From contig CANQBP010000004.1 in assembly GCA_947589415.1 (NCBI GenBank), positions 43,020-107,019 of the forward strand: a DNA stretch of 64,000 nt. The letters are read 5' to 3'. Below, one piece after another: positions 7,235-14,416 of this stretch. How positions within the stretch are numbered: the first letter of the stretch is position 1; every line of letters begins with the position of its first letter. A program made the translations under genes and the position numbers. A model generated the notes under the pieces. That model saw only the letters and a list, made by a program, of their open reading frames with translations, had not been told where the DNA came from and did no database searches. The DNA comes from an uncultured Clostridia bacterium. Its GTDB lineage: Bacteria; Bacillota; Clostridia; Oscillospirales; Acutalibacteraceae.

Positions 7235-7942
7235 ATGTCAGACGACCAAAAAGCAGTCGGCTTCACGCAGGAAACGGACGTAAGCAATACGGTTCCGTCC
7301 AGAAATGAAGTTGTCGAAAAGCCTAAATGGTATATAGTGCATACATATTCCGGATACGAGAAAAAGGTCCAGGTAACGCTGGAACAAAAAGTAAAGAATA
7401 TGGGTTTACAGGATCAGTTCCCGAAAACCGTAGTACCTGTCGAAAAAGTACCCGAAGTCGTAAGGAAAAAAACCAAGGACAAAGACGGAAATTATACGGA
7501 AACGGAAGAAGTGGAATATAGAGATGTTAAAATATTTCCGAGCTACGTTTTCATAAAGATGGTAATGTCCGATGACAATCAAAATATTGTCAGATCTGTC
7601 CGCGGCTGTACCGGCTTTGTCGGTCTTAATTCGATGAATGCTACCGAAAAGGTGGGGGATACCGTTATCCATAATGCTCCTCCGGCTTTGTCCGATGAGG
7701 AAGTTGGAGAGCTTAAACTGGAGGCGGAAGATGAAGAGATCGAGTCTGTGCCTAAGTTCAGATTTAAGTTCAAGGCGGGCGATGTTGTCCGTGTGACAGC
7801 ACAAGAATGTCCGTTTGAAGATCCTGTGTGTACCGTAGAGGCAATTGATGAAGAAAAGAATATTGTGACCGTCATAGGAAATATGTTCGGGCGCAGAACA
7901 CGTGCCGAAGTATCTGCTGCTGATATAGAAGTGGTAGAATGA
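7235..7942 (+). CDS. nusG: Transcription termination/antitermination factor NusG
   Basis: A 235-residue protein with the NGN domain from about residue 31 (KWYIVHTYSGYEKKV, then FPSYVFIKMVMSDD and VRSVRGCTGFVG) and a C-terminal KOW domain from about 178 (FKAGDVVRVTAQECPFED). An N-terminal 30-residue tail and an acidic linker make it longer than the approx. 180 residues common in Bacillus. The KOW loop reads AQECPFEDPVC where most NusG proteins have a D-G-P-F stretch. It binds RNA polymerase and modulates pausing and termination. RBS GGAGGAG precedes ATG 7235. Confidence 0.93.
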   Translation: MSDDQKAVGFTQETDVSNTVPSRNEVVEKPKWYIVHTYSGYEKKVQVTLEQKVKNMGLQDQFPKTVVPVEKVPEVVRKKTKDKDGNYTETEEVEYRDVKIFPSYVFIKMVMSDDNQNIVRSVRGCTGFVGLNSMNATEKVGDTVIHNAPPALSDEEVGELKLEAEDEEIESVPKFRFKFKAGDVVRVTAQECPFEDPVCTVEAIDEEKNIVTVIGNMFGRRTRAEVSAADIEVVE

Positions 7943-7960
7943 TCGGGTGTAACAATGACA

Positions 7961-7981
7961 AATAACGGTTTAGCCGTTATT
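7961..7981 (+). terminator. Hairpin between nusG and rplK
   Basis: AATAACGG (7961-7968) pairs with CCGTTATT (7974-7981), 5-nt loop. There is no T run after it, so it is more likely a partial terminator or RNA-processing site than a full stop. Confidence 0.35.
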
Positions 7982-8066
7982 GTATGAGGGACTGTGTCCC
8001 CTGTGGGAGGAAGCGAAAATTTCTGTATCGCTCCGTATTACCACGAATTTTGGAGGTGCAAGAAAA

Positions 8067-8492
8067 ATGGCTCAAAAGGTAACAGGCTTGATAAAGCTGC
8101 AAATACCTGCCGGTAAAGCTACCCCGGCGCCGCCTGTCGGACCTGCTTTAGGTCAGCATGGTGTCAATATCAGTGCGTTTACAAAAGAGTTTAACGAGCG
8201 CACAAAGAAAGATGCGGGTCTTATTATACCCGTGGTTATCACGGTATATGCGGATCGCTCGTTCACATTTGTAACAAAAACCCCTCCTGCGGCCGTTCTT
8301 ATTAAGAAGGCTTGCGGAATTGAAACAGCATCGGGTGAACCCAATAAAAAGAAGGTCGCTAAGATTACCCGTGAACAGGTTCAAAAGATCGCCGAGCAGA
8401 AAATGCCCGACCTTAATGCTGCAACCGTTGAAGCTGCCTGCTCTATGATAGCGGGTACGGCTCGTTCAATGGGTGTCGAAGTAGTAGAATAA
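8067..8492 (+). CDS. rplK: 50S ribosomal protein L11
   Basis: A 141-residue protein, the normal length. It starts [18 protein letters not shown] and carries the proline-rich [16 protein letters not shown] segment of the N-terminal domain that binds thiostrepton and RelA-related signals in other bacteria; the C-terminal part binds 23S rRNA at the GTPase centre. ATG 8067 follows GGAGGTG; the longer frame from 7980 is not supported. It is followed 54 nt later by rplA. Confidence 0.95.
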   Translation: MAQKVTGLIKLQIPAGKATPAPPVGPALGQHGVNISAFTKEFNERTKKDAGLIIPVVITVYADRSFTFVTKTPPAAVLIKKACGIETASGEPNKKKVAKITREQVQKIAEQKMPDLNAATVEAACSMIAGTARSMGVEVVE

Positions 8493-8546
8493 TTACCCGG
8501 GTGGGAGGAATAAATCCGATTTTACCACTCAATAGGGAGGAAAACA

Positions 8547-9248
8547 ATGAAACACGGTAAGAAATATGTTGAGGCTGTAAAGCTCATCGACAAAACAAAG
8601 GCTTATGACGCTAAAGAGGCTATTGATGTAGTACTTAAGACCGGTACGGCAAAATTTGATGAAACGGTTGAGCTTCATGTAAAGCTCGGTGTTGACTCAC
8701 GTCATGCAGATCAGCAGGTAAGAGGAGCAATCGTTCTTCCTAACGGTACCGGCAAACAGGTAAGAGTTCTTGCTATATGCAAGGGTGATAATATTCAGAA
8801 GGCTCAAGAGGCAGGAGCTGAATATGTGGGAGCTGAAGAGTTTACTCAGAAGATCCAGAGCGAAGGTTGGATGGACTTTGATGTACTCATCACAACGCCC
8901 GATATGATGGGTCTTGTGGGTCGTCTTGGTAAGGTACTCGGTCCGAGAGGACTTATGCCTAACCCCAAAGCAGGTACTGTAACACCCGATATAGCTAAGG
9001 CTGTTAAGGAAGCTAAGGCAGGTAAGATTGAATACCGTCTTGATAAAACAAATATCATTCACTGCCCGATAGGAAAGGTTTCGTTTGGAACCGATAAGAT
9101 AAGCGAAAACTTTGATGCGCTTATGGGGGCTATAATCAAGGCAAAACCGGCGGCTTCAAAGGGTCAGTATATCAGATCTTGTGCGCTCACAACAACGATG
9201 GGTCCGTCTGTAAAGATTAACCCGTCAAAAATCAACGGAGCAGTCTGA
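8547..9248 (+). CDS. rplA: 50S ribosomal protein L1
   Basis: A 233-residue protein with the L1 signature at [20 protein letters not shown]. It forms the L1 stalk that helps release deacylated tRNA and in many bacteria represses its own operon by binding the mRNA. Start ATG 8547 has AGGGAGG 8 nt upstream. Length is normal. A new promoter begins only 10 nt behind its stop. Confidence 0.95.
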   Translation: MKHGKKYVEAVKLIDKTKAYDAKEAIDVVLKTGTAKFDETVELHVKLGVDSRHADQQVRGAIVLPNGTGKQVRVLAICKGDNIQKAQEAGAEYVGAEEFTQKIQSEGWMDFDVLITTPDMMGLVGRLGKVLGPRGLMPNPKAGTVTPDIAKAVKEAKAGKIEYRLDKTNIIHCPIGKVSFGTDKISENFDALMGAIIKAKPAASKGQYIRSCALTTTMGPSVKINPSKINGAV

Positions 9249-9257
9249 TTAAAATAC

Positions 9258-9286
9258 TTGACATATCTGTTTGAATGTGCTAAAAT
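9258..9286 (+). promoter_or_regulatory. Sigma-A promoter of rplJ-rplL
   Basis: TTGACA (9258-9263), 17-bp spacer, TAAAAT (9281-9286); expected start of transcription near 9293. Confidence 0.8.
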
Positions 9287-9292
9287 AAATAT

Positions 9293-9420
9293 CGCTGTTG
9301 ACCAAAGACAGCAGGTGCGTATTGCATAAAGGGTTTCCCGCCTGCCGAGGTGAGCGTATGATTTGATTTCATTATCAAGTGTGATTGTGCGCCCTCTCGG
9401 AAAACGGGAGGGCGCTTTTT
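9293..9420 (+). ncRNA. Ribosomal protein L10 leader with attenuator
   Basis: Between the promoter and rplJ the sequence contains a CTGTTGACCAAAGACAGCAG hairpin, followed by GCCTGCCGAGGTGAGCGTATG, features of the L10 leader known in Firmicutes, where L10 (with L12) binds its own mRNA. The leader ends in a strong hairpin, GCGCCCTCTCG (9389-9399) with CGGGAGGGCGC (9405-9415), and T residues 9416-9420. Binding of L10(L12)4 should favour termination. Confidence 0.8.
9389..9420 (+). terminator. Attenuator terminator of the L10 leader
   Basis: An 11-bp stem with one G-T pair, GAAAA loop, then TTTTT, 28 nt before the rplJ start. Confidence 0.8.
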
Positions 9421-9448
9421 GCGCCGGATTTCAAGGAGGTGAATTGTT

Positions 9449-9982
9449 TTGCCAAGTCAGAAGGTTTTGGAGCAGAAGCAGCAGATCGTTTCGGATCTTG
9501 CCGACAGGATCAAGGGTTCTATCGCAGGCGTTATCGTTTCCTATGAGGGAATAACTGTTGATGAGGACACAAAGCTCCGTAAAGATTTGCGTGAAGCAGG
9601 TGTAAAGTACACGGTAGTGAAAAATACCTTAATAAAACGTGCTGCCGAGAAGGCAGGACTTGCAGGTATTGATGAAGTTCTTAACGGTACTTCCGCAATA
9701 GCTACCAGTGATGAGGATTATGTGGCAGCAGCCCGTATTCTTCAGAAATTTGCAGACGGTCATAAGACGTTTGCCGTAAAGACGGGCTATCTCGATAATG
9801 AGGTTATAAGTCTTGAGAAAATTCAAAGTCTTGCCAAGCTGCCGAGCAGAGAAGTACTTCTTGCTAATGTACTCGGTGCTTTCCAAGCTCCTATTGCTTC
9901 TTTCGCAAGAGCTGTACAAGCTATTGTCGATAAGGAGAATGGTGGGGAAGCAGCTCCCGCTGAAGCTGCGGCTGAAGCATAA
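9449..9982 (+). CDS. rplJ: 50S ribosomal protein L10
   Basis: A 177-residue protein starting at TTG 9449 behind a perfect AAGGAGGTGA (9434-9443); it begins MPSQKVLEQKQQIV. The body has the L10 signature (LREAGVKYTVVKNTLIKRA) and the C-terminal helix that carries L7/L12 dimers, ending in an Ala/Glu-rich tail. It anchors the stalk. Its expression is probably autoregulated through the leader at 9293-9420. The non-ATG start with a very strong ribosome binding site is notable. Confidence 0.95.
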   Translation: MPSQKVLEQKQQIVSDLADRIKGSIAGVIVSYEGITVDEDTKLRKDLREAGVKYTVVKNTLIKRAAEKAGLAGIDEVLNGTSAIATSDEDYVAAARILQKFADGHKTFAVKTGYLDNEVISLEKIQSLAKLPSREVLLANVLGAFQAPIASFARAVQAIVDKENGGEAAPAEAAAEA

Positions 9983-10021
9983 TTAAAGGAAACTTAATCT
10001 TAAATTTGGAGGTAAACTATC

Positions 10022-10396
10022 ATGGCATCAGAAAAGGTTACTAATATTGTTGAAGAATTGAAAGGTCTTACTGTTCTTGAGCTTTCAGAGCTTGTACACG
10101 CAGTAGAGGACGAGTTCGGCGTATCCGCAGCAGCAGCAGTTGCAGTTGCAGCTCCCGCAGAGGGTGCAGCAGCAGCTGAGGAAAAGACAGAGTTCGATGT
10201 TGTTCTCAAGTCTGCCGGCGCAGAGAAGATCAAGGTTATAAAGGTTGTTCGTGAAATTACAGGTCTTGGACTTAAAGATGCTAAGGCAGTTGTTGACGAA
10301 GCTCCCAAAACACTCAAGGAAGCTGTCAGCAAGGAAGATGCTGAAGCAATCAAAGCTAAATTGGAAGAGGTTGGAGCTGAAGTTGAGGTCAAGTAA
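10022..10396 (+). CDS. rplL: 50S ribosomal protein L7/L12
   Basis: A 124-residue protein with the N-terminal dimerisation domain ([24 protein letters not shown]), an Ala/Pro hinge and the C-terminal factor-binding domain ([20 protein letters not shown]). It recruits elongation factors to the stalk. ATG 10022 follows GGAGGTA. It lies 39 nt behind rplJ as in almost all bacteria. Confidence 0.96.
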   Translation: MASEKVTNIVEELKGLTVLELSELVHAVEDEFGVSAAAAVAVAAPAEGAAAAEEKTEFDVVLKSAGAEKIKVIKVVREITGLGLKDAKAVVDEAPKTLKEAVSKEDAEAIKAKLEEVGAEVEVK

Positions 10397-10450
10397 TTTA
10401 GCGTTTGCTTGATTTTGGTTGAGGCATAAATTTCCATAGGAGGTGCAATC

Positions 10451-10639
10451 ATGGCAAAATGTGAAATTTGCAATAAGGGAGTTACCTTTGGAATTAGGGT
10501 TTCTCACTCACATAGACGCTCGAATAGAGCTTGGAAACCGAACGTAGTTAAGGTTAAGGCTATCGTGAACGGTACACCCAAGAGAATCAATGTATGCACC
10601 CGTTGTCTGCGTTCAGGCAAGGTTACAAGAGCAGTCTGA
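10451..10639 (+). CDS. rpmB: 50S ribosomal protein L28
   Basis: A 62-residue protein, MAKCEICNKGVTFGIRVSHSH at its start, with CEIC near residue 4 and CTRC near 50, a four-Cys zinc-type L28. It lies 54 nt behind rplL with its own GGAGGTG and precedes the operon terminator, so it is probably cotranscribed with the stalk proteins. In many Firmicutes rpmB is elsewhere. Confidence 0.95.
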   Translation: MAKCEICNKGVTFGIRVSHSHRRSNRAWKPNVVKVKAIVNGTPKRINVCTRCLRSGKVTRAV

Positions 10640-10664
10640 TTAAATTACATTTTATATGATTTTT

Positions 10665-10698
10665 AGAAAGTCCGATTTTTGTCGGGCTTTCTTTTTTT
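10665..10698 (+). terminator. Terminator of the ribosomal protein operon
   Basis: AGAAAGTCCGA (10665-10675) pairs with TCGGGCTTTCT (10682-10692, one G-T pair), followed by six T. Confidence 0.85.
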
Positions 10699-10703
10699 GC
10701 GTG

Positions 10704-10737
10704 ATAAAAAAACTGCGTCCGAATTTATTCGGACGCA
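10704..10737 (-). terminator. Terminator of the nfn operon
   Basis: Minus-strand hairpin TGCGTCCGAAT (10727-10737 with 10714-10724, 2-nt spacing), followed in minus direction by a T run (A residues 10706-10712 on the plus strand). Confidence 0.8.
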
Positions 10738-10765
10738 AGTATGATAATTGTTTAAATGTTCGGGT

Positions 10766-12166
10766 TTAATTTTTTTCTTTTATATATTTGTCAATTGCTT
10801 TGGCGGCAGCCTTTCCCGCACCCATAGCAAGTATGACCGTAGCAGCACCTGTAACTGCATCACCGCCGGCATATACGCCTTCTCTTGTTGTGAGACCGTC
10901 ATCGCCGTCTGTAACGATACAGCCGTGCTTATTTGTTTCAAGTCCCGGCGTAGTGCTTCTTATGAGGGGATTGGGACTTGTGCCGATCGACATGATCATT
11001 GTGTCAACATCAAGCACAAATTCACTTCCCTCTTTAACGACAGGACGCCTTCTGCCGCTTTCATCAGGTTCGCCAAGCTCCATTTCAACACATTTCATGC
11101 CGCATACGTTTCCGTTTTCATCACCGAGTACCTCAACAGGGTTTGTCAGTGTCTTAAAGATAATGCCCTCTTCCTCAGCGTGTTCTACTTCTTCCTTACG
11201 TGCGGGAAGTTCCTGCATACCTCGGCGATATACTATATAAACCTCCTCAGCACCCATTCTTTTGGCAGAACGTGCAGCGTCCATAGCAACATTACCTCCG
11301 CCTACAACGGCAACTTTTTTGCTATGCTTAATCGGGGTTTTACTTCCCTCTTTGTATGCTTTCATAAGGTTTATTCTGGTAAGATATTCGTTTGCCGAAT
11401 AAACACCCTTCAGACTTTCTCCGGGTATATTCATAAAACGCGGCAAACCGGCTCCGCTTCCTATATATACAGCCTCGTTGCCCATTTCAAAGAGTTCGTC
11501 TATGGTAAGCACTTTGCCGATGACCATATTTGTTTCGATATCCACACCGATAGCTTTTAGGTTATCAATTTCCTTTTGAACAATAATTTTGGGAAGTCTG
11601 AATTCGGGTATGCCGTATACGAGTACACCGCCCGCAAGATGAAGAGCTTCATAGACAGTGACCTTATATCCGAGCTTTGCCAAATCACCCGCTGCCGTAA
11701 GACCGCTGGGGCCTGCACCGATAACAGCGACTTTATGACCGTTAGGCACGGGCATTTCGGGTTTTTCCGTGCAATGTTCACGGTGGTAATCGGCAACGAA
11801 CCTTTCAAGTCTGCCTATTCCGACAGGCTCTCCCTTTATGCCTCTTACACATTTTGACTCGCATTGTGTTTCCTGCGGGCAGACACGTCCGCACACGGCA
11901 GGAAGTGAGCTTGACTGCGATATAATCCGGTAAGCGCCCTCCATATCCTCATTGGCAACCCTTTCGATAAAAGCAGGTATGTCTATCTGTACCGGACAGG
12001 CTGTTCGGCAAGGCTTATTCTTACAGTTAAGACAGCGTTTTGCCTCGTTTACAGCCATTTCATAGGTATATCCGAGGGCAACCTCGTTAAAATTGGTTCT
12101 TCTTATCTGCGGATCCTGTACAGGCATGGGGCATTTTTTGGGATCCATATTTTTTTGTATAGCCAT
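10766..12166 (-). CDS. nfnB: NfnB subunit / glutamate synthase small subunit-like oxidoreductase
   Basis: A 466-residue flavoprotein. The N-terminal part has Cys clusters CLNCKNKPCRTACP (near residues 41-54) and CGRVCPQETQCESKC (near 92-106) for two 4Fe-4S clusters, then the FAD-binding GAGPSGLTAAGDL near residue 151 and an NAD(P)-binding GGGNVAMDAARSAKR near 291. It is commonly annotated as GltA/SudA. Pairing with the FAD/NAD-binding subunit encoded directly upstream indicates NfnAB, which couples NADH- and ferredoxin-dependent NADP reduction in anaerobes (flavin-based bifurcation). No glutamate synthase large subunit is nearby, which also favours NfnB over GltD. The start overlaps the nfnA stop by one base (TAATG). 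Confidence 0.85.
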   Translation of the reverse strand: MAIQKNMDPKKCPMPVQDPQIRRTNFNEVALGYTYEMAVNEAKRCLNCKNKPCRTACPVQIDIPAFIERVANEDMEGAYRIISQSSSLPAVCGRVCPQETQCESKCVRGIKGEPVGIGRLERFVADYHREHCTEKPEMPVPNGHKVAVIGAGPSGLTAAGDLAKLGYKVTVYEALHLAGGVLVYGIPEFRLPKIIVQKEIDNLKAIGVDIETNMVIGKVLTIDELFEMGNEAVYIGSGAGLPRFMNIPGESLKGVYSANEYLTRINLMKAYKEGSKTPIKHSKKVAVVGGGNVAMDAARSAKRMGAEEVYIVYRRGMQELPARKEEVEHAEEEGIIFKTLTNPVEVLGDENGNVCGMKCVEMELGEPDESGRRRPVVKEGSEFVLDVDTMIMSIGTSPNPLIRSTTPGLETNKHGCIVTDGDDGLTTREGVYAGGDAVTGAATVILAMGAGKAAAKAIDKYIKEKN

Positions 12167-13011
12167 TATCCTTTGACCTCCTGTTTAAGCAGATTACATG
12201 ATGCCTCACGGGCGTTTGTTTCAAAATCTTTGTACATTGCTCCTCTTCTCATTGCCTCGTCAAAATCGACAAGATGACCGTCAAAATCGGGGCCGTCAAC
12301 ACACGCAAATTTTGTTTCGCCGCCCACGGTAAGACGGCAGCCGCCGCACATACCCGTTCCGTCTATCATTATCGGGTTCATGCTTACGATAGTTTTGATA
12401 TTATACTTTTTTGTGAGATTGGAAACAAATTTCATCATAATGACAGGGCCTATTGCGATAACCTCATCATATTCGTTTCCGCTTTTTATAAGCTCCTCAA
12501 GTGCATTGGTAACAAGACCTTTTTCGCCGTAGCTTCCGTCATCTGTCATCATTTTAAGTACGGAACTTACCTCTTTAAATTCATCTTCAAGAATAACCAG
12601 ATCCTTATTTCTAAAGCCGGTTATACTGTGTACTTCGCAGCCGAGTCCGTGCAGCTTTTTTGCAATAGGATAGGCTATGGCACAACCTACTCCTCCACCT
12701 ACAACGGCAACCTTTTTTAGTCCGTCGGTTTCGCTGGGTCTGCCGAGAGGGCCGACAAAATCATGCAGACAATCCCCTTCATTCAGTGTGTTCAGCTCCA
12801 TTGTTGCGCCTCCGACAATCTGAAAAATAATGGTAACAGTACCATTGTCCCTGTCAAAGTCGGCAATAGTAAGGGGAACACGTTCGCTGTCCTCCTTGGC
12901 TCTGAAAATAATAAACTGTCCCGGTTCGGCTTTTGCAGCTATTAGCGGAGCTTCTATTTCCATGAGAGTCACTGTGGGATTAAGTTCTTTTTTTCTGACT
13001 ATCTTATACAT
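12166..13011 (-). CDS. nfnA: NfnA subunit / FAD-NAD-binding oxidoreductase (sulfide/dihydroorotate dehydrogenase type)
   Basis: A 281-residue protein of the ferredoxin-NADP reductase fold: FAD-binding barrel at the N-terminus (PGQFIIFRAKEDSERVPLTI), NAD-binding half with VAVVGGGVGCAIAYPIAKKL, and a C-terminal iron-sulfur site (MCGGCRLTVGGETKFAC) as in PyrK-like and NfnA proteins. It forms a complex with the product of the overlapping downstream gene. ATG at 13011 is 10 nt after AAAGGA on the minus strand. The alternative, a SudB sulfide dehydrogenase subunit, is the same protein family. Confidence 0.85.
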   Translation of the reverse strand: MYKIVRKKELNPTVTLMEIEAPLIAAKAEPGQFIIFRAKEDSERVPLTIADFDRDNGTVTIIFQIVGGATMELNTLNEGDCLHDFVGPLGRPSETDGLKKVAVVGGGVGCAIAYPIAKKLHGLGCEVHSITGFRNKDLVILEDEFKEVSSVLKMMTDDGSYGEKGLVTNALEELIKSGNEYDEVIAIGPVIMMKFVSNLTKKYNIKTIVSMNPIMIDGTGMCGGCRLTVGGETKFACVDGPDFDGHLVDFDEAMRRGAMYKDFETNAREASCNLLKQEVKG

Positions 13012-13507
13012 ATACCGTAGTCCTTTCTTTCGATTTATAAAAAATGTCTTACAACTATCCGCACCGTAAAGATACTCAAAGGGTCAGAACATACGGTGCA
13101 AACCGACATAATTATAACACATTTTCGACAAATATACAATACTTATAAACAAACGACAGCGAAAATTTACAAAATTTACGACGAAGGCGTAAATCGGTAA
13201 ATTTTTTTATTTTTTTAAATGACTGTAACATATCGGCAGCGGTAGTCCGAGAAAATTAAAAACCCTGTAAGGCAAGCGGCGGCTAAAAAAATTTTGTTTT
13301 TTTTAATTCCTTTAATGCGGGGCATTAGCAGCGGCATCATTTCTGCTTACGGTACTAAAAAAATATTTTCTGACTCTTGATGTATTTTTATAAACGTATT
13401 ATAATACTACTGTATTAAAATTTATCGTTACATACACTTTTGTTAATATCCGTGAGAAATATTATTGTGTAATTCATTAACTGTGCTGTGTATAAGGAGG
13501 ACAGACC
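13012..13507. other. Divergent intergenic region nfnA / araC-like
   Basis: About 500 AT-rich bases without a convincing gene. It holds a terminator-like stem at 13163-13217 on the plus strand, and a small inverted repeat TAATGC-GGG-GCATTA near 13314-13328. The nfnA promoter must lie near 13020-13140 but no clean pair of boxes was identified. Confidence 0.5.
13163..13217 (+). terminator. Orphan terminator-like hairpin
   Basis: AAATTTAC (13163-13170) pairs with GTAAATTT (13197-13204) and ATTTACG (13174-13180) with CGTAAAT (13188-13194); the loop is ACGAAGG. A T-rich run (TTTTATTTTTT) follows. There is no plus-strand gene upstream within 2 kb for it to terminate. Confidence 0.5.
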
Positions 13508-14401
13508 ATGCAGCTTGACGAGCTTGAATATCTGAAAGAAACAGGTCAGAAAGGCGATTTTTTGATGCCCTATACCGTTGTCAGAACGATTATGCCGGAT
13601 TTTTTTACGACATACCCCATGCATTGGCATGATGAAATGGAGATAGTATATGTGGAGAGCGGAGAATTTGACGAATGTATTGATTTGGAAAATTACCATG
13701 TAAAGGCGGGGGATATCATTCTTATAAATCCGTGCCTTCTTCATTCATTTAAAAATTATGAAAACATAAGAACAAAGTTTACGACCATAATTTTTAATAT
13801 TAACATGATTACGGGAAACAGTACGGACGGGTGTTCCATAAAATACCTCACACCGTATCTTGACGGAATGTATATAAATCCCGTGGTTATTTCAAAGGAA
13901 TCCCCGCACTACTGCGAATTGGAGTCAAGTATAAAAAATCTGGTAGATTTATTTGATAATAAAGAGGATTTTTTTGAATTGGGGATAAAATCCGAATTAT
14001 ACAAAATGTTTTTTATTCTGTTCAAATATTTTTTCTTTCCCGAACAGCATGAGCAGAATATAAAGGATAACACCACGAGGAATATAAAAACAATATTGGA
14101 TTATATTGATGAAAACTACATGAAATCAATCACAATAGATGAGCTTGCGGAATGTGTAAATTTGAGCAAGCATTATTTCATGAGGTTTTTCAAAAAATAT
14201 ATGGGAATGACCTGTATAGAATATATAAACGATTATCGCCTTAGTATTGCTGCAAATCTTCTTATAACTACCGGTATGCAGGTGACGGAAATAGCGGAAA
14301 AAACGGGTATAACAAATCTTTCCTATTTTAACAGGATATTCAAAAAGAAATATAATATGACACCGAAGCAATATCGGTATAACGTTGATAAATCACGGTA
14401 A
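13508..14401 (+). CDS. AraC-family transcriptional regulator with cupin sensor domain
   Basis: A 297-residue protein. The N-terminal half is a cupin-like sensor: MHWHDEMEIVYVESGEFDE near residue 38 and HVKAGDIILINPCLLHSF. The C-terminal ~100 residues have the two helix-turn-helix motifs of AraC proteins (SITIDELAECVNLSKHYFMRFFKKYMGM and VTEIAEKTGITNLSYFNRIFKKKY). Such proteins usually respond to sugars or cell-surface carbohydrate breakdown products, but the ligand is unknown. ATG 13508 has AAGGAGG at 13495-13501. The LRR protein gene begins 15 nt behind its stop, so both are probably one operon. Confidence 0.9.
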   Translation: MQLDELEYLKETGQKGDFLMPYTVVRTIMPDFFTTYPMHWHDEMEIVYVESGEFDECIDLENYHVKAGDIILINPCLLHSFKNYENIRTKFTTIIFNINMITGNSTDGCSIKYLTPYLDGMYINPVVISKESPHYCELESSIKNLVDLFDNKEDFFELGIKSELYKMFFILFKYFFFPEQHEQNIKDNTTRNIKTILDYIDENYMKSITIDELAECVNLSKHYFMRFFKKYMGMTCIEYINDYRLSIAANLLITTGMQVTEIAEKTGITNLSYFNRIFKKKYNMTPKQYRYNVDKSR

Positions 14402-14416
14402 AACGAGGAGGAAACC

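Noticed and set aside
10748..11560. Long plus-strand frame (270 codons) opposite nfnB
   Set aside because: Antisense shadow of a well-supported gene; the protein has no family features.
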